Source: Tetranychus cinnabarinus
Taxonomy: Eukaryota > Arthropoda > Arachnida > Trombidiformes > Tetranychidae
NCBI GenBank assembly: GCA_022266195.1
Contig: WHVY01000006.1
Coordinates: forward strand, 2,976,001 to 3,040,000
Reading direction: 5' to 3'
DNA: 64,000 bases
Shown here: positions 1 to 14,068 of the stretch, piece after piece
How positions within the stretch are numbered: the first letter of the stretch is position 1
How the letters are laid out: the number at the start of each line of letters is the position of its first letter
Translations under genes and position numbers: made by a program
Notes under the pieces: generated by a model
What the model was told of the DNA's origin: nothing
What the model saw: the letters and a program-made list of their open reading frames with translations, nothing else
The model's database searches: none

Positions 1-1318
1 TGTATCTTGTTTATTGGATAAGCTTGTAATTCGGATCTAGAAAGGTTAGCATTATAAATTTTGTAGCGATTAACTTAATTCTAAGATTCTTCAATATAAA
101 GAACAGAAACTTGATCAATTATGTTCACGACTGGACAGTTTATTTACAAGCCTATTTTATTTTCCGAATGCTGTTATTTATTATAGGCCAATACAGATTC
201 ATAAATGTCTTGTTCATCAATCGCGATTTTCATAAATAAACTAATAAACAAGTTGTGGAGCAACCTTTAAATGACTTTACCTGTAAATCATGTACAGCAC
301 TCATGCATCGAGATTTGATGGTAAAACTTTTTAATCTTTGCTTTTAATTTTTATAAATTAACTCCAAAGTTGTTAAATTAACTTAATGCTGTTGAAAAAT
401 AAACCACTTTTACCTCGTAATAGCACCTAATGCCACTATTTCGTGATCTTTGCCTTTTCTCATTGAAGCTGTTAAAGTTTCGTTCAAATTGCCAAAACAT
501 GTACTGGGTTAAGGAAGACTACAATCTGATCAGTAAATTTAGCGAATTTCTATCAATCTATTGAGATGAGAATCCAATAAATCTAATAATATAACGACGA
601 TTAGAGGTTAAAATTTTAGTTAAATAATAATAAATATCAAAGTCTGGTTGTTTTTCCCGCCTTCATCGGTCTAGTTACTTAGTTACAGAAGAGTAAGTCG
701 CTTCAATCTCAGTGTAACCACCGAATTGGTGGGTGACAAATATGTAATTGATTCAATTTGTTTGATTGTTTGTATATTTTTTTGATAACATATTGGTTAT
801 TATTTATGACAACCATTTCGTCGCATTCTTTAAAATCTTGAATTTCCGCCCAACCCTTTTTTTCATCTAACGTACACTTTTGAAAGGTATGGAATGATTA
901 TTGCAAATGTAAGTATACTTTTCTTATATCATCTGTATTTTGTTAATTTAACCGTTTTTATTTGTGTACAGAAATTTGCTCACCTCGATCACCCACTCTA
1001 CACTTTATCATCGAAATGAAAGCTGTTTATGGTCTTTCATTGATCGTAATTACCTATTCTTTCTAATAAGTTGAATCTCGAGGTATGTTGACCGCTATTT
1101 GTCGCTATTCTTGTTTACATTGTAATGTGCGTTTCATTTCACGTATTTCAGTTAACTTTCAAGGAAAAAGATAGATATTTGACTTGACTATACAATCTGG
1201 TATCTATCACGTATTCTGTTGCAATCACTCATCTTTCACCTCTGCCTTTGGTTTATCACGTAAACAAGCTTCTCTGACATACTTTTGAGACCAAATAATA
1301 TTTAATCAATTATATGAC
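1..1318. other. Intergenic / upstream region of the MTCH-like gene
   Basis: AT-rich sequence with no convincing open frame on either strand. It must hold the promoter and 5' leader of the carrier gene starting at 1319, but I see no clear TATA box or other site that I could defend. Confidence 0.5.
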
Positions 1319-2520
1319 ATGGACGAGCAAATTCAATTGCCTTATACCGGAAAAACTTTTGAATATTTCGGTAAATTTGTTAGTTTACTAGTGTTTCCAC
1401 CTTTTAAATATGTTCAAACTTTGGTTGTGTTGGGAGTTGAGCCTCTTCCACTTTATGTAACCAAAACACCATTGGGTCAACCAATGTTGGCCTTCCCATC
1501 CATTATATCCATCGCTCGTCATATTTCTAAAGAATGCGGATTCTTCCATCTCTATACTGGTTTCCCTCTTATTGTGATCAATCGAATAATTCAAAGTCGT
1601 GTTCGAAAATTCCTTGCTCCCTACAAATTCCTCGGTGATCAGGTAATTCTTCAATCGATTCTCTAATACTCCAATTCAATGAATAATTTGAAACTTTTCT
1701 GCTTTTACAGAAAGAACCTCCTATATTTGGAACTTATTTCATGGAAAACATAAATTTACCTAGGGAAGATGAAGGAAGCGAAGCTGATGAATTAGAAGAT
1801 GTCGATGAAGAATTAGAAGAAGATGATTATGAAGAAATTGATGACTTCGAAGTTGAATTCCTTGTTTTAGGTAGTGATGACAGCTCGATAAATAGCGATG
1901 ATGTGTTGGCAGATTTGGATATTTCGCCAAATGATTCAAACCCACTGACAGAATTTGCAAACTTCTTATTCAATTTATCCAAAAGTATTCTCCAAACAAC
2001 ATGTATTCGAGTCATCTCTCTAACTCTCTCCTACCCCTTTGAAGTGCTGTATATCAGGCGATGTGCACAGTTTGTAGGAAACGAAATCATTTATTCGTCT
2101 ATCTTGTCTGGCGCTCGTGATATTTATAAACATGAAGGAATCAAAGGTTTCTATTCTGGTTTCATTCCTCGAGCCCTTGCAGAAATAATTGGTATCGCAG
2201 CAACTCAGACGCTTTTCTCTGCTCTATTCAAACCCTGTGTAACCCGAGCAAATATAAGATTTTTTTTCAATAATACCACCAGAAATTTAGCCAGATACTT
2301 ATTGTATCCGTTGAAATTGGTATCTGTGATAATGGCTGTTAAACCTTGTGACAGGTTAGCAGCTTCTAAACTTGATCCTCATTTTTCTCAATGGATATCT
2401 TGTTGGCGCTATTTGAATTCTACTGGTCAGTTAAGAAGAGGATATCAAGTTATTTGGAGATATCAAAGACATCTTTCAGTCGACGATTATTTTATCAAGA
2501 ATTCTCACTCATCTTTATAA
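1319..2520 (+). CDS. Mtch: Mitochondrial carrier homolog (MTCH1/2-like)
   Basis: Two coding exons, 1319-1642 and 1711-2520, with a 68-nt intron (donor AG|GTAATT, acceptor TTTTACAG); they join in phase 0 to give 377 residues. The product resembles MTCH1/MTCH2, divergent carrier-family proteins of the outer mitochondrial membrane (MTCH2 is known as an insertase for alpha-helical outer-membrane proteins). Visible support: two degenerate carrier-type segments, each with a positively charged GFxxxYxG-like stretch (GFFHLYTGFP in exon 1, GIKGFYSGFIPRA in exon 2), and hydrophobic helices around residues 20-50 and after the acidic block. The canonical PX[DE]XX[KR] carrier signature is not evident, as expected for MTCH. 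Oddity: about 50 residues after the splice are extremely acidic and low-complexity, making the protein longer than vertebrate MTCH2 (about 300 residues). Confidence 0.75.
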
Positions 2521-2587
2521 GCTTATTGAAGTTAAATATTTATGATCGCAAATATAACCCATTTATTCAAATTATCTTTTGCAAAAT

Positions 2588-2594
2588 TAATAAA
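2588..2594 (+). promoter_or_regulatory. Likely poly(A) signal of the MTCH-like gene
   Basis: AATAAA at 2589-2594, about 70 nt after the stop codon at 2520. Good position and perfect hexamer, but AT-rich DNA produces many chance copies. Confidence 0.5.
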
Positions 2595-2619
2595 AATTCG
2601 TTTGATATGCTGATTTGAT

Positions 2620-3990
2620 CTCGATCTTCATTGTGTTCTAATTTTTCCACGACTCAAATCATAAATTGAATCTATTGAGATTATTCATTAAAACTTTGGA
2701 TTTGAATTTAAAGAATCAAACCCAATTACTCTGTTGTAAATAATCATAATAGGCATTTTAGTTATTTTCAAAAAAGTGACTTTCTTCAAGTTAGACCAAT
2801 TTAATTAATTGATTTATCAATATTGAATATTTATATGATTTTACATTTTCTATATTGAAACTTAAAAAAGGTTAAGATTTGTGAAATTTACAAATAGGCG
2901 ATAGGATTTGGACTCTGATGACCAATGATTGACTACAACATTTTTTGAGTGACCCATGGACATTAAATTAATATTAGCACATTAATTGGAAGAAATAAAG
3001 TTGTAAAATAATGAAAACAAAGTAAAATCACTACTGTGAGCGATAATGAGTATGTTACAGAATATCAATGAAAAACGCTGCCATAGTTGATAAAGATGAA
3101 AGTTTCATTAGGCGTAATCTCGATAAGAAATTTGGATGCAAAATTCAAACAATCGTCTTCTGATGGTTTTCGTGGAAATTCGTTGGTTCTAATTGCATCA
3201 AGAATAGATCTTTACGTTCGTGATTAAATGGCCCCAAGAAGATGATGGCAGATAAAAAACTTAAATTGTTTTCATCAGCAAAATTTTGGGTCTATGTCCG
3301 ATCTGAAATGGTTAAATCTAAATTTCTCGTGATTATCATTAATATGGCACATTAAGGTTTAACAATTAATCTGAAGTGAAAAGGAAAAATTATATGCATA
3401 AGGAAAGATATTGTTTGGACTCTGAGTGAAATAATATCAAAGATTATATCATCAAATAATAAGAATGTCAGTGAAAAAGGAAAAGTGAATTCAATAATTT
3501 AACTAACTCATGATTAGCAGATCATAGCTTATAAATTATTGAGCTGTTTGCTTTCATTTAAGTATGTTATAAATTGCAGAAAACTAGAACATTGTAGTCA
3601 TTGATCTGGTTAGCTTTTCTTATCTTGATGAGATAATCTGTGACTAAAATGAATTAGAAACAGAGAAATTTTGTTTCACAAGGTTTGATTGGACTTTGAA
3701 AACGGAGATGATGGTTAGGCCTTTCGTTATTTGTAACTAGTTAATTCCATAAGAGCAGGTGAAAAAATGCAGAAAATTTTGTTAACCAATGGTTGACTGG
3801 GTGCGAATCAACAAGTGGCAGGAGTTATTGACATATATCACAACAAAAATTATCCTTGATGCAGGAAAGAAAGCTAAATCATAAGTAATTAACCAACATA
3901 TAGAGGATCACTCAGCTTGGTATCTAAAATTTCTTTGGTTGTTTTAAAATGACCAGGAACAACGAGCTCGAAAAGAAGAGAAGCTCAATC
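2620..3990. other. Intergenic / 3' UTR of the LRP1-like gene
   Basis: Convergent 3' ends of the carrier gene (+) and the receptor gene (-). AT-rich, no frame with coding character; part of it is probably the receptor 3' untranslated region. Confidence 0.5.
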
Positions 3991-6900
3991 TCAAGAGTCT
4001 GATTTGAATGTTTTACGGCTATTACCAGGTAAACCATCACCAATAACTCCATTGCTTTCACCATTAAGTTCATCTTTAGGAAATTCAGTCATGTCATTCT
4101 TTTCAACCAAAAGATTACGCTTCTCTTCATCAATAGTTTGTTGAAATTCATACATAGGATTACTGAAATTTTTACTCTAAAGAAAGAAAAGACAAGAAGT
4201 AAATTGATTAAATTAACAAACGCTAATTTTGATATAATTGATTATGAATGAGAAAAGATGATGTCATACTTTATCCTCAGATTTAAGAGAGAAAGTTTGA
4301 GTAGGATGCTCTGTTGTATAGCAATCATCTTCTACATCATCACCAAACATTGGGTTGCTGATTTCAAGGTTAGCAGCGGATTCATCAATTCTTTGGTGCA
4401 TGAAAGCTCGGCTTCTGTAATGAAAACCAAATTGATTAAAATTAACATATTTAAAATGATAATACTAGTTATAATGCTAATGATGGCTGTGATGGTTAAT
4501 AATGATTGATAATGACTGCGACTTTCACATATAAAGAATGTGCTGATTACCTGGCACGAATTCTCAAACCAAACATGATCAAGAAAACAAGAGTTACGAC
4601 AACTACACAAATAGTTATCACCGTCATGGCAACTTTCCAGTCTGGTGTTTGACGATAATTTCTAGGGATTGAGCCAGCTCCAGCCGTAGATGAAGATCTA
4701 GCTTTTTCACATCGTTTCCCTTCAGATAAAGGTGGACAACTAAAAAAAGAATAAATTTGCGTTTAGAAAAATATTGAGCATAAATTTTTATAATTTTTTG
4801 AATTTGTCATCTCATACTTACATGCAATAAGGAGTCTTTAGCGGATCAGAAGTAAGTTTACAGAGACCTCCATTTAAACAAAAACCTTTACATCCTTCTG
4901 CAATTTGACACCGAGGACCAATCCAACCCGCAGGACATCTAAGATAATTTTTAGATAATAATTAGGAAAAATTAGCATAAATTAAGGAAAAAAGATGAAG
5001 AATGCTGAACTTAAACTCACCTGCAACTAGGAGGAAAATGACCTCCTGTAAATGTACAATTTCCACTATTGAGACAATAATGATCACAGATTTCATCACC
5101 AGTTGCAACTTTTTCACATTTAGATCCTTTCCAGCCTGCTGGACATTCGCAATAAGGTAAATCGTCTTTAACCATACAATAGCCGCCGTTGAGACAGATA
5201 AAGTTGTCACATTTAGGATCAGTTACTGTTTCACACAGTTTTCCAGTAAAACCTGGAGAACATATACATTTTCCTTCCCCACCGGAGGCCAAGCATGTTG
5301 CTCCGTTTTTACAATTACATATGTTGTATTCACATCTGGATCCGTTGTAACCATTTTGACAATTACATTTAGCTTGCTGTTCATCCATATAACAAGATCC
5401 GCCATTTAAACAAATGGACTTACAACCTTCAATTGTACATTCTGCGCATCGATCAATTAGATTATGGCCTGTTTGAATAAAAAACAAGCATTAGAATGAC
5501 AAATTTAATAAATACTCTAAAATTTACTAACCGCATTCTTCATCAGAGCCATCAGAACACTGTGAGATGCCATCGCAAAACTGATTAACAGGAATACAAG
5601 AGCCGTTTCGACAAGTGAAAAAGCCGGTTTCACATGAGCTTAGTTTACATTGCTCGGGCTCATCAGAGCCATCCTTACAGTCATCATGTTTATCACAGAC
5701 CCATTTTTTGCTGATACATTTCATTGTTCTTTTACAGCGGAATTGACTATCTGAACAGTTGCTAATACAAGAACGTCCATTGGGACCCAAAACATGATCA
5801 TCTGGACACGAACAAACTCCAACTGCTTGATGAGTTAATCCAGGCCGAAGGAGACAAAGCCCTGAACAGTTGAGTAAGTTACAAGGATTTTCAAATTTAG
5901 GGTTTATCTGTCGGAAAGGGTGATAAATGTGGATATCCATGGGTCTCTCACTTAAAGATAAGACCTTAGAGCTACTATTACAATGGTATTTGTGACACAT
6001 GGCAATGGTGTGTCTTTCCCAATCCGTCCAATAGAGATAATCTTCGAAAAGTGTGATTGCAAACACTCGGCTAATGAAGCGGGAGTTTGCTTTATGAACA
6101 ATGATGTGTCGGCGGGATCCATCTAGGTTAGAAACTGAAATATAATCTTCTTTGGCATCAGCCCAGAACAACTCACGAGTGATATAATCGATAGTCAAAG
6201 CATTTGGCCATCCAAGAGACTCGTTAATTAATCGGAACGAATTACTGCCATCCATTCCAGATTTACCAATATAAGGATTTTCTCCCCAGTCAGTCCAATA
6301 TATGTAACCCTCACTAGGATCTAAAGCGATTGCTCTTGGTAATTGAAGATCATCTTTAAGAAGGATTTTTCTAAAACTACCGTCTAGCTTGGAAACTTCG
6401 ATAGTTCTTCTACCTTTGTCACTCCAATAGAGATTTTTGGCAAACCAGTCAACAGCAAGCCCATCAGGACTTTGAATATGAACTGTATGAATTTTTACAA
6501 CCGAAGATGGTGGTAACAGTGTATCATTATGATCTTTAGAGCAGGCTTTATTTATGCTGCTTCCAGCTTGAGAGACTTCAGACCAGTATATACATTTTTC
6601 TTCCCAATCGAAATCAAGACCAATTGCATTTGTTAAATTGTGGACTTTTAAACGTAGATTGTGACCCTTAAGATCAGAATAAGCAATAGAATATCTGTCA
6701 GCAAATAATAAATATGGCTCGATATCGGAATTGGCTTTACAAGAGGAGCCATTATTGGCTGAATAGTAGCCTGGAACACAGGAACAGCTATATGATCCAT
6801 ACGTATTTCGACAAATTTGAGAGCACGGGCGATCAACTTTGCATTCGTCAATATCTTTACAGATCTTACCACCGTCAATAGCCTCAAAACCTGCATGACA

Positions 6901-9900
6901 GCTACATTTATAACCAATGGGCATGTCTTCACAGATTTGTGAACAGTCCGATTGTCTCCATTGACACTCATTAACGTTGCACTTATTCTCATCTGAATAA
7001 TCCCCACAATTATTTTTTCCATCACAAAGAACATCTGGTAAAACACAATTTCCGTTCGCACATTGGAAATTATCGGCAGGGCAAAGATTCGATGTCTTAT
7101 TGTTATTTCTACAGAGATCGTCACTCTCATCTGATCCCTCCGGACAATCTGGGACGCCATTACAGATCCAAAGTTTAGGTATACACTTTTTATTCATACA
7201 CTCAAACTGGTCAGAAAGACACTTTGACGATCGACAGTTTGGTGGCTCATCAGATTTATCTCCACAATCATCATCGCCATCGCAGTAGAACTTTTTCAAA
7301 ATACATTGATGGTTTTTACATGAAAATTCATTGGGTTTACATTTTTGAAAGTTACAGCCTTCCGGCAAATTTTCATCACTTCCATTAGCATCATGGCAAT
7401 CGATTTCTCCGTCACAAACCCAATACTGTAACAAAAAGAAGAAATCGTGAGTTAGAAAATTAAACAAAAGTTCAAAAATTTGATATTATTTTTATTTACA
7501 GTAAACTCTAGATTTTTTTAGATGGTTGGATAGTTTATCTGATCACTTTCTGTAAGGTAAGCTCTAAAAATGAATTAGTCACATGTTCAACGTATAATTT
7601 AAGTTTTAAACAATAATGAAAGCTTATAATGCTTTGAGAGTCTCGAGTTTAGAGTCACATTCAGTGAAGATAGGAAATAATAATTGCTGCATGAAGAATT
7701 TCAATAAACGTAGAAAATTCATTTTTAAAGTAGATTTTTTCAAACAAAAAGATTGTAAGAAAGTGTTAAAACTTTTGGTGCATTCACATTTACTTACAAG
7801 AGGGATACATTGACCAGAGGTACAGTTGAAATAGTCATGAGGACAAACTTTTGAACTACAAACTTCAGGATTTTCATCACTATTATCTTGACAATCATTG
7901 TGTCCATCACATTTCCAGTCAGCTGGAATACAATCTTGATTATTGCACTGAAATTGATCATCGTGACATTTATAAGTACAATCTTGTTCGTCAGATGTAA
8001 CTGTCGTATTTTCATTCACACAATCATTATCTCGGTCACATTTCCAGGCTTTTGGGATACACAGTCCAGTTTTACATTGGAACCAATTAGGGTCACAAGT
8101 ACCGTTAGAGTTATTATATTTAGGGGCACAGTTGGCCTCATCAGACCAATCTAAACAGTCATTTTGGGCATCACAAATCCATTCAGGGTGGATACATATG
8201 GGAGTACGATTACAGCGAATAAATTCTGCGTTTTCATTAAAACTAATACTTTGTTTGTAGATCTCACAGTCTGGTGGTGGACAATCAAGTTCATCACTGA
8301 TATCAGGGCAATCAGCATCTCTATCACATCTACGACTTGCAGGAATGCAAGGTCCTCCTGGACATTTAAACATGTCTCCAGAGCAACTACAATTTGCTTC
8401 ATCGCCTCCATCGGGGCAATCAATTTTTCCATCACAAAGCATAGCATCACGAATACATTTGCCGTTGATACAGCGGTAAAAATCAAATGGACAATCTCGA
8501 TTGGCACACAATTTGAGGCTTTCATCAGATCCATTTACGCAATGACTAATTAAATCACAAGTCAGCTCATAAGGAATACAAACACCATCATCACATTCAA
8601 ACTGAGTCGAATTACACTTTGCTTCTGCTGTTCGATTATTCATACAACGATGGCCATCTAGAAGAGTACGACCTTCAAAACAACTGCATTGAACTGTCAT
8701 GTTAAGAGAAACCGAACAAATATCAGAACAGCCTCCATTAATGAAACCACAAGGATTTTTTAAACAGTCATCAGAATCTTTAGCCACCACCGCTATTCCT
8801 CTTGGGTTATTAATTTTGGTCAGTATCGCTTTAACATCATTGCCAAACAGTTTATCAGCACGGTAAACTCCTTGACCACCCCAATCAGTCCAAAAGATAA
8901 ATGAACCATAAGCAGCTGCAGCGAATGGATGCTTAGGAGTCTTGGAAATAATAATAGCGCGGTTAGTTCCATCTAAGTCACATCTCTCTATCTTGTCTAA
9001 TCGAGCATCGGTCCAGTATAATTTTTGAAGCTGATGATCAATAGTTACAGCATTAGGCATCTTAATTCCTGTAGTTATAATGGAAGTAATATTATATCCC
9101 GATAGATAAGCTCGTTGGATAGCTGGCGCATTAGGATTCCAATTGGCCCAATAAACAAAATATCTACAGCCATGAACGGCGATTCCTCTGAGTTTATCTT
9201 CAGGTCCGAGATCAATAATTTTTTGTGGATATCTTGCTATTTTTAAGTTAAGTCGATAAATAGAAGAATCATTGTTACTTGTCCACCATAAATCACTGGT
9301 TTGACGGTCAAGAGACAAGCCTTCGACATTACTTTGATTTGTTGCAATAACCCTGAAATCAGTTCCATTGAAGAAAACACTATTGATGGTAGCACTTTTA
9401 ATATCAGAATAGATTAATCGTTTATTCTCATAATCGAATGTGACAGCAATCACATTTTTCATATAGTTGGCATCGGTAATAGGTGGATAAGGAGGTGCTC
9501 GATTAACGCTGTCGTCGATAGGATAAAATTCAAGCTGAAGGGCTCGTGCGAAGACAACAAAAGAATCTGGCGCTTCACAAGACAGGTCATCAGAAGATAA
9601 AACGCCATAGTTACAACCACATCTACGAGTTCCGTTTCCTAAATCGAGACAAATGTCGGAACAGTTTCCGTTATGATTTCCACAGGGATTAGGTAAAACT
9701 GTCGCTGGCTTCGGTGAAGCGATCACAATTCCATTATCGTAACCACTGTAATTTGTTGATGTTTTCAAGTCACCATCGTCTTCGGTATTTGCTTGATTAA
9801 TAAAAGTAGTTGATGATAATGGTGTAGTTGAAATGGTCTCATTATAGTCACTAAAATTAGTTGATGTAACTTCGGAGCTATTGACTTGAATTGATGGTTG

Positions 9901-9999
9901 AACTGATTCCACTGGTCCTTTTGTTGACAAGCTAGCACTAGTTTGAGCCAAACACGATAGTGATGTACTAATCACTAACAATATAGTCAATAGATACAT
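3991..9999 (-). CDS. LRP1: LRP1-like endocytic receptor, short form
   Basis: Seven coding exons on the minus strand: 9999-7798, 7425-5532, 5468-5021, 4938-4822, 4739-4551, 4414-4270, 4176-3991. All junctions are GT-AG and keep frame, giving 1726 residues. The start is the ATG at 9999, which opens a signal peptide (MYLLTILLVISTSLSCLA); the GTG seven codons upstream is not a start. Order of domains: signal peptide; Ser/Thr-rich stretch; EGF-like; YWTD beta-propeller; EGF-like; ten LDL-receptor class A repeats with CDGxxDCxDxSDE calcium cages; two EGF-like, the second with a DIDEC calcium-binding start; second YWTD propeller; EGF-like; two more class A repeats; about five or six EGF-like repeats; transmembrane helix about 1586-1608; cytoplasmic tail with NPMF (about 1637) and NPMY (about 1671). 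The second motif lies in an FSNPMYEF context followed by DEEKRNLL, as in LRP1 tails. It matches only the C-terminal part of vertebrate LRP1 (over 4500 residues). Expected role: clathrin-mediated uptake of lipoproteins and protease complexes. Confidence 0.9.
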
Positions 10000-11824
10000 T
10001 CGTTCCCAGCTGATTGACACAACTGTATTGGAGATTTTGTGGTTGACCAGACTGAGACACAGAGAAGAGAGAGAGAGAGAGTGGAAAGGAGAGTAAAAGA
10101 ACTGAAAAAAGCACAGATTGATCTCAAAAGAAGCCAGATGAAATTATTTCAAAAGATTAAACTTTGACACCATTACAAACATCTGGTGTTATTATCCAAA
10201 TGGGTAAAGGATGGATAAAAAATCAAATTCTATTGATAGATTACATTAAAATTGATATCATTTTGAGTAACAATTAAAAAACAACAACACCAAAGTATGT
10301 TATTTTTGACAAGATTTTGAGGAGGATGCAACTGTTTTGCCTTGGACTTGCTCACAAGCTTCTTCACTTATGTTGGTATAAATTATTGAAGATTACAGAG
10401 AAATATTTTACTGAGCAAAACTCCTTTAGATTGGTATTTTAAGGGAAAAGTTAATGTAATTCTGCCCAGACAGGTACAATTACTTTTGATTGCCGTTGAA
10501 AACTAGGCGAGAAAGCGACTATTTATTTAACAAAAACAAGGTTTTCTAAGTTGATAACATTCTGGGTGATAAAACAATGAGTGGTGAGAGAAATCGCAAA
10601 AGGATTACAATATTGAAAAGCATGAACTTTGATTAATTTATGAACACAATTAAATCATAATTTGTCATCTCTATGGTTTTAGTGAGTGCTTTACTTATTA
10701 TGATCCAAATGACTTTGCATTCAGAATCAGACAATTTGAGTGTCAAGTTGTAAATGATGATAAGCATTAACATCAAACGTAATTATAAATCTTAATGATA
10801 AAAGATCATTGGACAAACCAGGAAATAGCGTTAAAAAGTATTGACAAACTAATATAAAATTGCTTACTAAGCAGAAAATAATAATTGAATATACACTTCA
10901 ATTTATCTTGTTATTGTTTGTCTCAAGAAATTGAAATGATGATTCCAAAAGCCAAAGCATGTGATGTTGAGCATCAGTTTATTATCTAACCTTAATAGTC
11001 AATATTTCATAATAATAATTTGATGGCAAGTCGATTGCAATTACTACCTCATTTGCACAAACCATTTGTTGTTACGTGTTTATCTTGGCATGGAAAGACT
11101 ATTGTGGTTAATTAATTTCAATACTGAATGATTGAATATTGACTCAAAGAATATATTGAATTTTATCATTGAAATACGCAACATATGTATAATTTAATGT
11201 TTATGGAGACTCGAGAGGAAAGATAAATTAAGTTAAATCGCTAATCCGGATGAAACTAATTAGGATATTTCCGTAAAATGATATTTTCAATTCACATCAC
11301 TATGAACATGTATTACCATAGTATTAATACTTGCCTACTATTGAGGTAACATCGCCCAGACCAAATTGCATCTGCTTCTTTATAAGTTGATTTAAATCAA
11401 TTAGAGGCAAAATATTCCACTAATCTTGGTCTTTAATGTTTTTAATGTTCAGATCGTTGGTTGATTTGATCTCTAAAAAGATAATCAAAGGCCTCCTTTA
11501 GGAAGCTGTATTTAACAGAAAAGTGGACTAATGGATGGACAATATTGTCAAGAAATTTATCAGGATTCATTTCAAAATTGAATAAAAGTTTACAATTTCA
11601 CAAGAAAATGTCACTTTTGCTTTTAAGCAAAGGAAAGGAAAACAAACCGTTAATGATTGAGTAAAAATGAATGCATTTCCGTTTTCCGGAGATGGAATAA
11701 TTTAAAAGATACATTAAAGATGAAGTAAAGATGGTGTTAAAAGAGGAGTATAAATTATCTTGCATAGCAAGCTCACACACAGTCACACATCAACTAACTC
11801 GCCCCTGATATTCGATGCAATTAA
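10000..11824. other. Intergenic; LRP1-like 5' leader and 3' side of the zinc-finger gene
   Basis: No supported gene. A GA-dinucleotide tract at about 10061-10081 lies in the presumed receptor 5' leader or promoter. The remainder is AT-rich. The short minus-strand frame at 11598-11786 has no coding support. Confidence 0.5.
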
Positions 11825-12667
11825 TTAACTATTGACTGGTACTGCCAACCCATGAGCTTTGAGTCCATGATATTCGAGGCTCTTCCTTTCGATGAAACCC
11901 TTTTTACAAATTGTACATTGAATCTCTACAAATGAAAAAAAAGATTGTTAGAATATATTGAAAAGATTCAGACTATTTACCTTTTGCCTTGAAAGCTTTA
12001 CATTGACGCCCATGGCTATTCAGTTTATGCACACAGTTCTGCCTCCATTTTGCTGTGAAACTTTGACCACATGGACAGTGCATAACCGAATCTGTCCGCA
12101 TTTTCTTCTTATTATGCTTCTTTGTGCAGTGAATGCTGAGAGCAACACACGATAAAAATGTTTTCTTGCAAAGTGGACATTGCTTTCCGATAGCTATAAA
12201 AAAGAAGCACAAGATTGGTAAGCTTTGTTTACCATTGAATTCGGCATAAAAGGGTTAAAAGATAAATACGTACTTTTTTCCGATGAACATGGACATGTCT
12301 TTTGATGCTCATCCCAATCAGTAATTGAGTTAAGATATTCGCCGCATTTACAATTGAAAACATTTTTTTTCATCGAGAGTAACAGTTGGACAACCTCGTT
12401 ATCACTTTCTTCAAAGCTACCCTCATTGATGGAGCCATTAGAAGATCCAACTAGCGTCGTTTTGGTACTTACATTTTTTTGATTAGGATGATCACTTGAT
12501 GAAATGAGCTGCTCAATTGTTTTGAAAACCGTCTGAGCCTCTTCTAAACGCTGATTAATGGCGCCTCCATGTTTTTCCTTAATCTTGGGACTCAGCATGT
12601 CCATTATCTTCTTGCCAAAATTCTCAAAGTTATCAGCTTGAGTTCTAATCAAAGCAATAGGATCCAT
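11825..12667 (-). CDS. Small C2H2-type zinc-finger protein, function unknown
   Basis: Three coding exons, 12667-12274, 12193-11981 and 11925-11825, with GT-AG introns of 80 and 55 nt; phases match and the product is 235 residues. The N-terminal 80 residues resemble an arthropod zinc-finger associated segment rich in charged helices and contain no finger. Then come a Cys-rich C2HC-like unit (CKCGEYLNSITDWDEHQKTC), a classical finger (CPLCKKTFL...H), a degenerate unit (CPCGQSF... ending in a late Cys) and a final classical finger (CTICKKGFIERKSLEYHGLK plus AH). Probably a nucleic-acid-binding nuclear protein. No NLS or repression domain is obvious and I do not recognise a specific orthologue. 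Confidence 0.7.
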
Positions 12668-14068
12668 GATGATTTCAATTGTGAAGTTGATGATGTAAAT
12701 ATCTATAGTGATGAACTTAAATCAAGTAGGAAACAAATAAATTAATCACGATAAATATTGATTGAGAAAGACATTTTAGATAGTTTACTCGTTCTTCAAT
12801 TTGAAGACCTTCTTTAGACTTCAAAACCCCATTCTCTTTGTTTTCACAATATACATGGTATTTTATTACAAAGCCAACAGATGGCAGTAGTATTGATTTT
12901 ATTTTTCTACTTCACAATTTTGTAAAGATAGATGTCACCTCTTACAAGAACGCTCGTATTCTGATCCTCGGAAGTTCCGAGTCGGAACCTCTGATTTTAT
13001 CCAAAGATGCCAACTTTACCTGCGGACTAAACATGACTTCCTCTCACTAATACTTCAATATATTCAAAAAAGAAAGGGAAAACTAATCACAACTGGGTTC
13101 AAAAAGAAAATTATTCTTCGTGAATTAATCTTGAAACATCCAAAAACTATCTCCATGACATATACGATTCAGTATCAATCGATAGCAACGATAGCCTTCA
13201 CTTATCATGACAATCTCCCCATACTTTTGCCAACCTCTACAATACAGTGAACCAAAACTCCTCCTCCGTCATGATACTATAAAACTGAAAAGCAAAATAT
13301 ATTTTAAACCAGTTGCCTCAAGACTGGTTGTTTGTAAGCACCCAACAACCACACTACAAGTTGAATAAAAAAACTTCGTTATCGAACGAGCATTAGATTA
13401 GTAATTTGGTGAGAGTTAAGATCAATAGATTATTGTTGATGGATAAAGTTTTACTGTCTACTGATTTTAGCCATCATAATTAGAATTGTAACTTTCTTCA
13501 AGACTTAACCCGCAATGAAAACTAACAAAAACCAGTCGATTGATTTTTTAATTTTAAATTTATCCATTTAACCTGAAGACAAATCAAAACAATTTTTTTC
13601 ACTTCCATTTTGTTTCACTTTCAATAAAATTTTAACCAAAACCCAAAATTTAACAATAATTATCCCTAATTTTATCGTCATCGTTTCAAAATCTTTTAAC
13701 CCTACTTCAGTATCCAATCTTTTAACCTGAATCTTGTAACCCTTGTGATTTCATTTGACTATTTCTCGCACCATTTCAACATTTTACCCAATCATGAACC
13801 AAATTTATGTAAACAAAAATTTTCAATTGCTTGACAGCTATTGTTATTGAAAAAGTTCATAAATATCGATTCTGTTGTGACTTGAAAGTTTTACAAAAGG
13901 TTTCAACCTTGATTTTACAAAACGAAAGAGTTGATTAACACATACAGTAGACGATAATCAAAAGGAGAGTGAGAAAAATTGGCTACAATGCACACATAAA
14001 TAATTGTATGTACATATCATTTACACACATACAAGTAAACAAAAAAGAAAAGAAAAAACAAAACACAG
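12668..14068. other. Intergenic region between zinc-finger gene and ataxin-7 gene
   Basis: Contains the upstream region of the zinc-finger gene and the 3' untranslated region of the ataxin-7-like gene. A 70-codon plus-strand frame at 12838-13050 has no domain or splice support. Otherwise AT-rich and featureless to my reading. Confidence 0.5.

Noticed and set aside
10000..10020. GTG start upstream of the LRP1-like ATG
   Set aside because: GTG is not a normal nuclear start, and the ATG at 9999 opens directly onto a good signal peptide.
12838..13050. 70-codon plus-strand frame after the zinc-finger gene
   Set aside because: No splice sites, domain or neighbouring exon; composition like surrounding AT-rich DNA.
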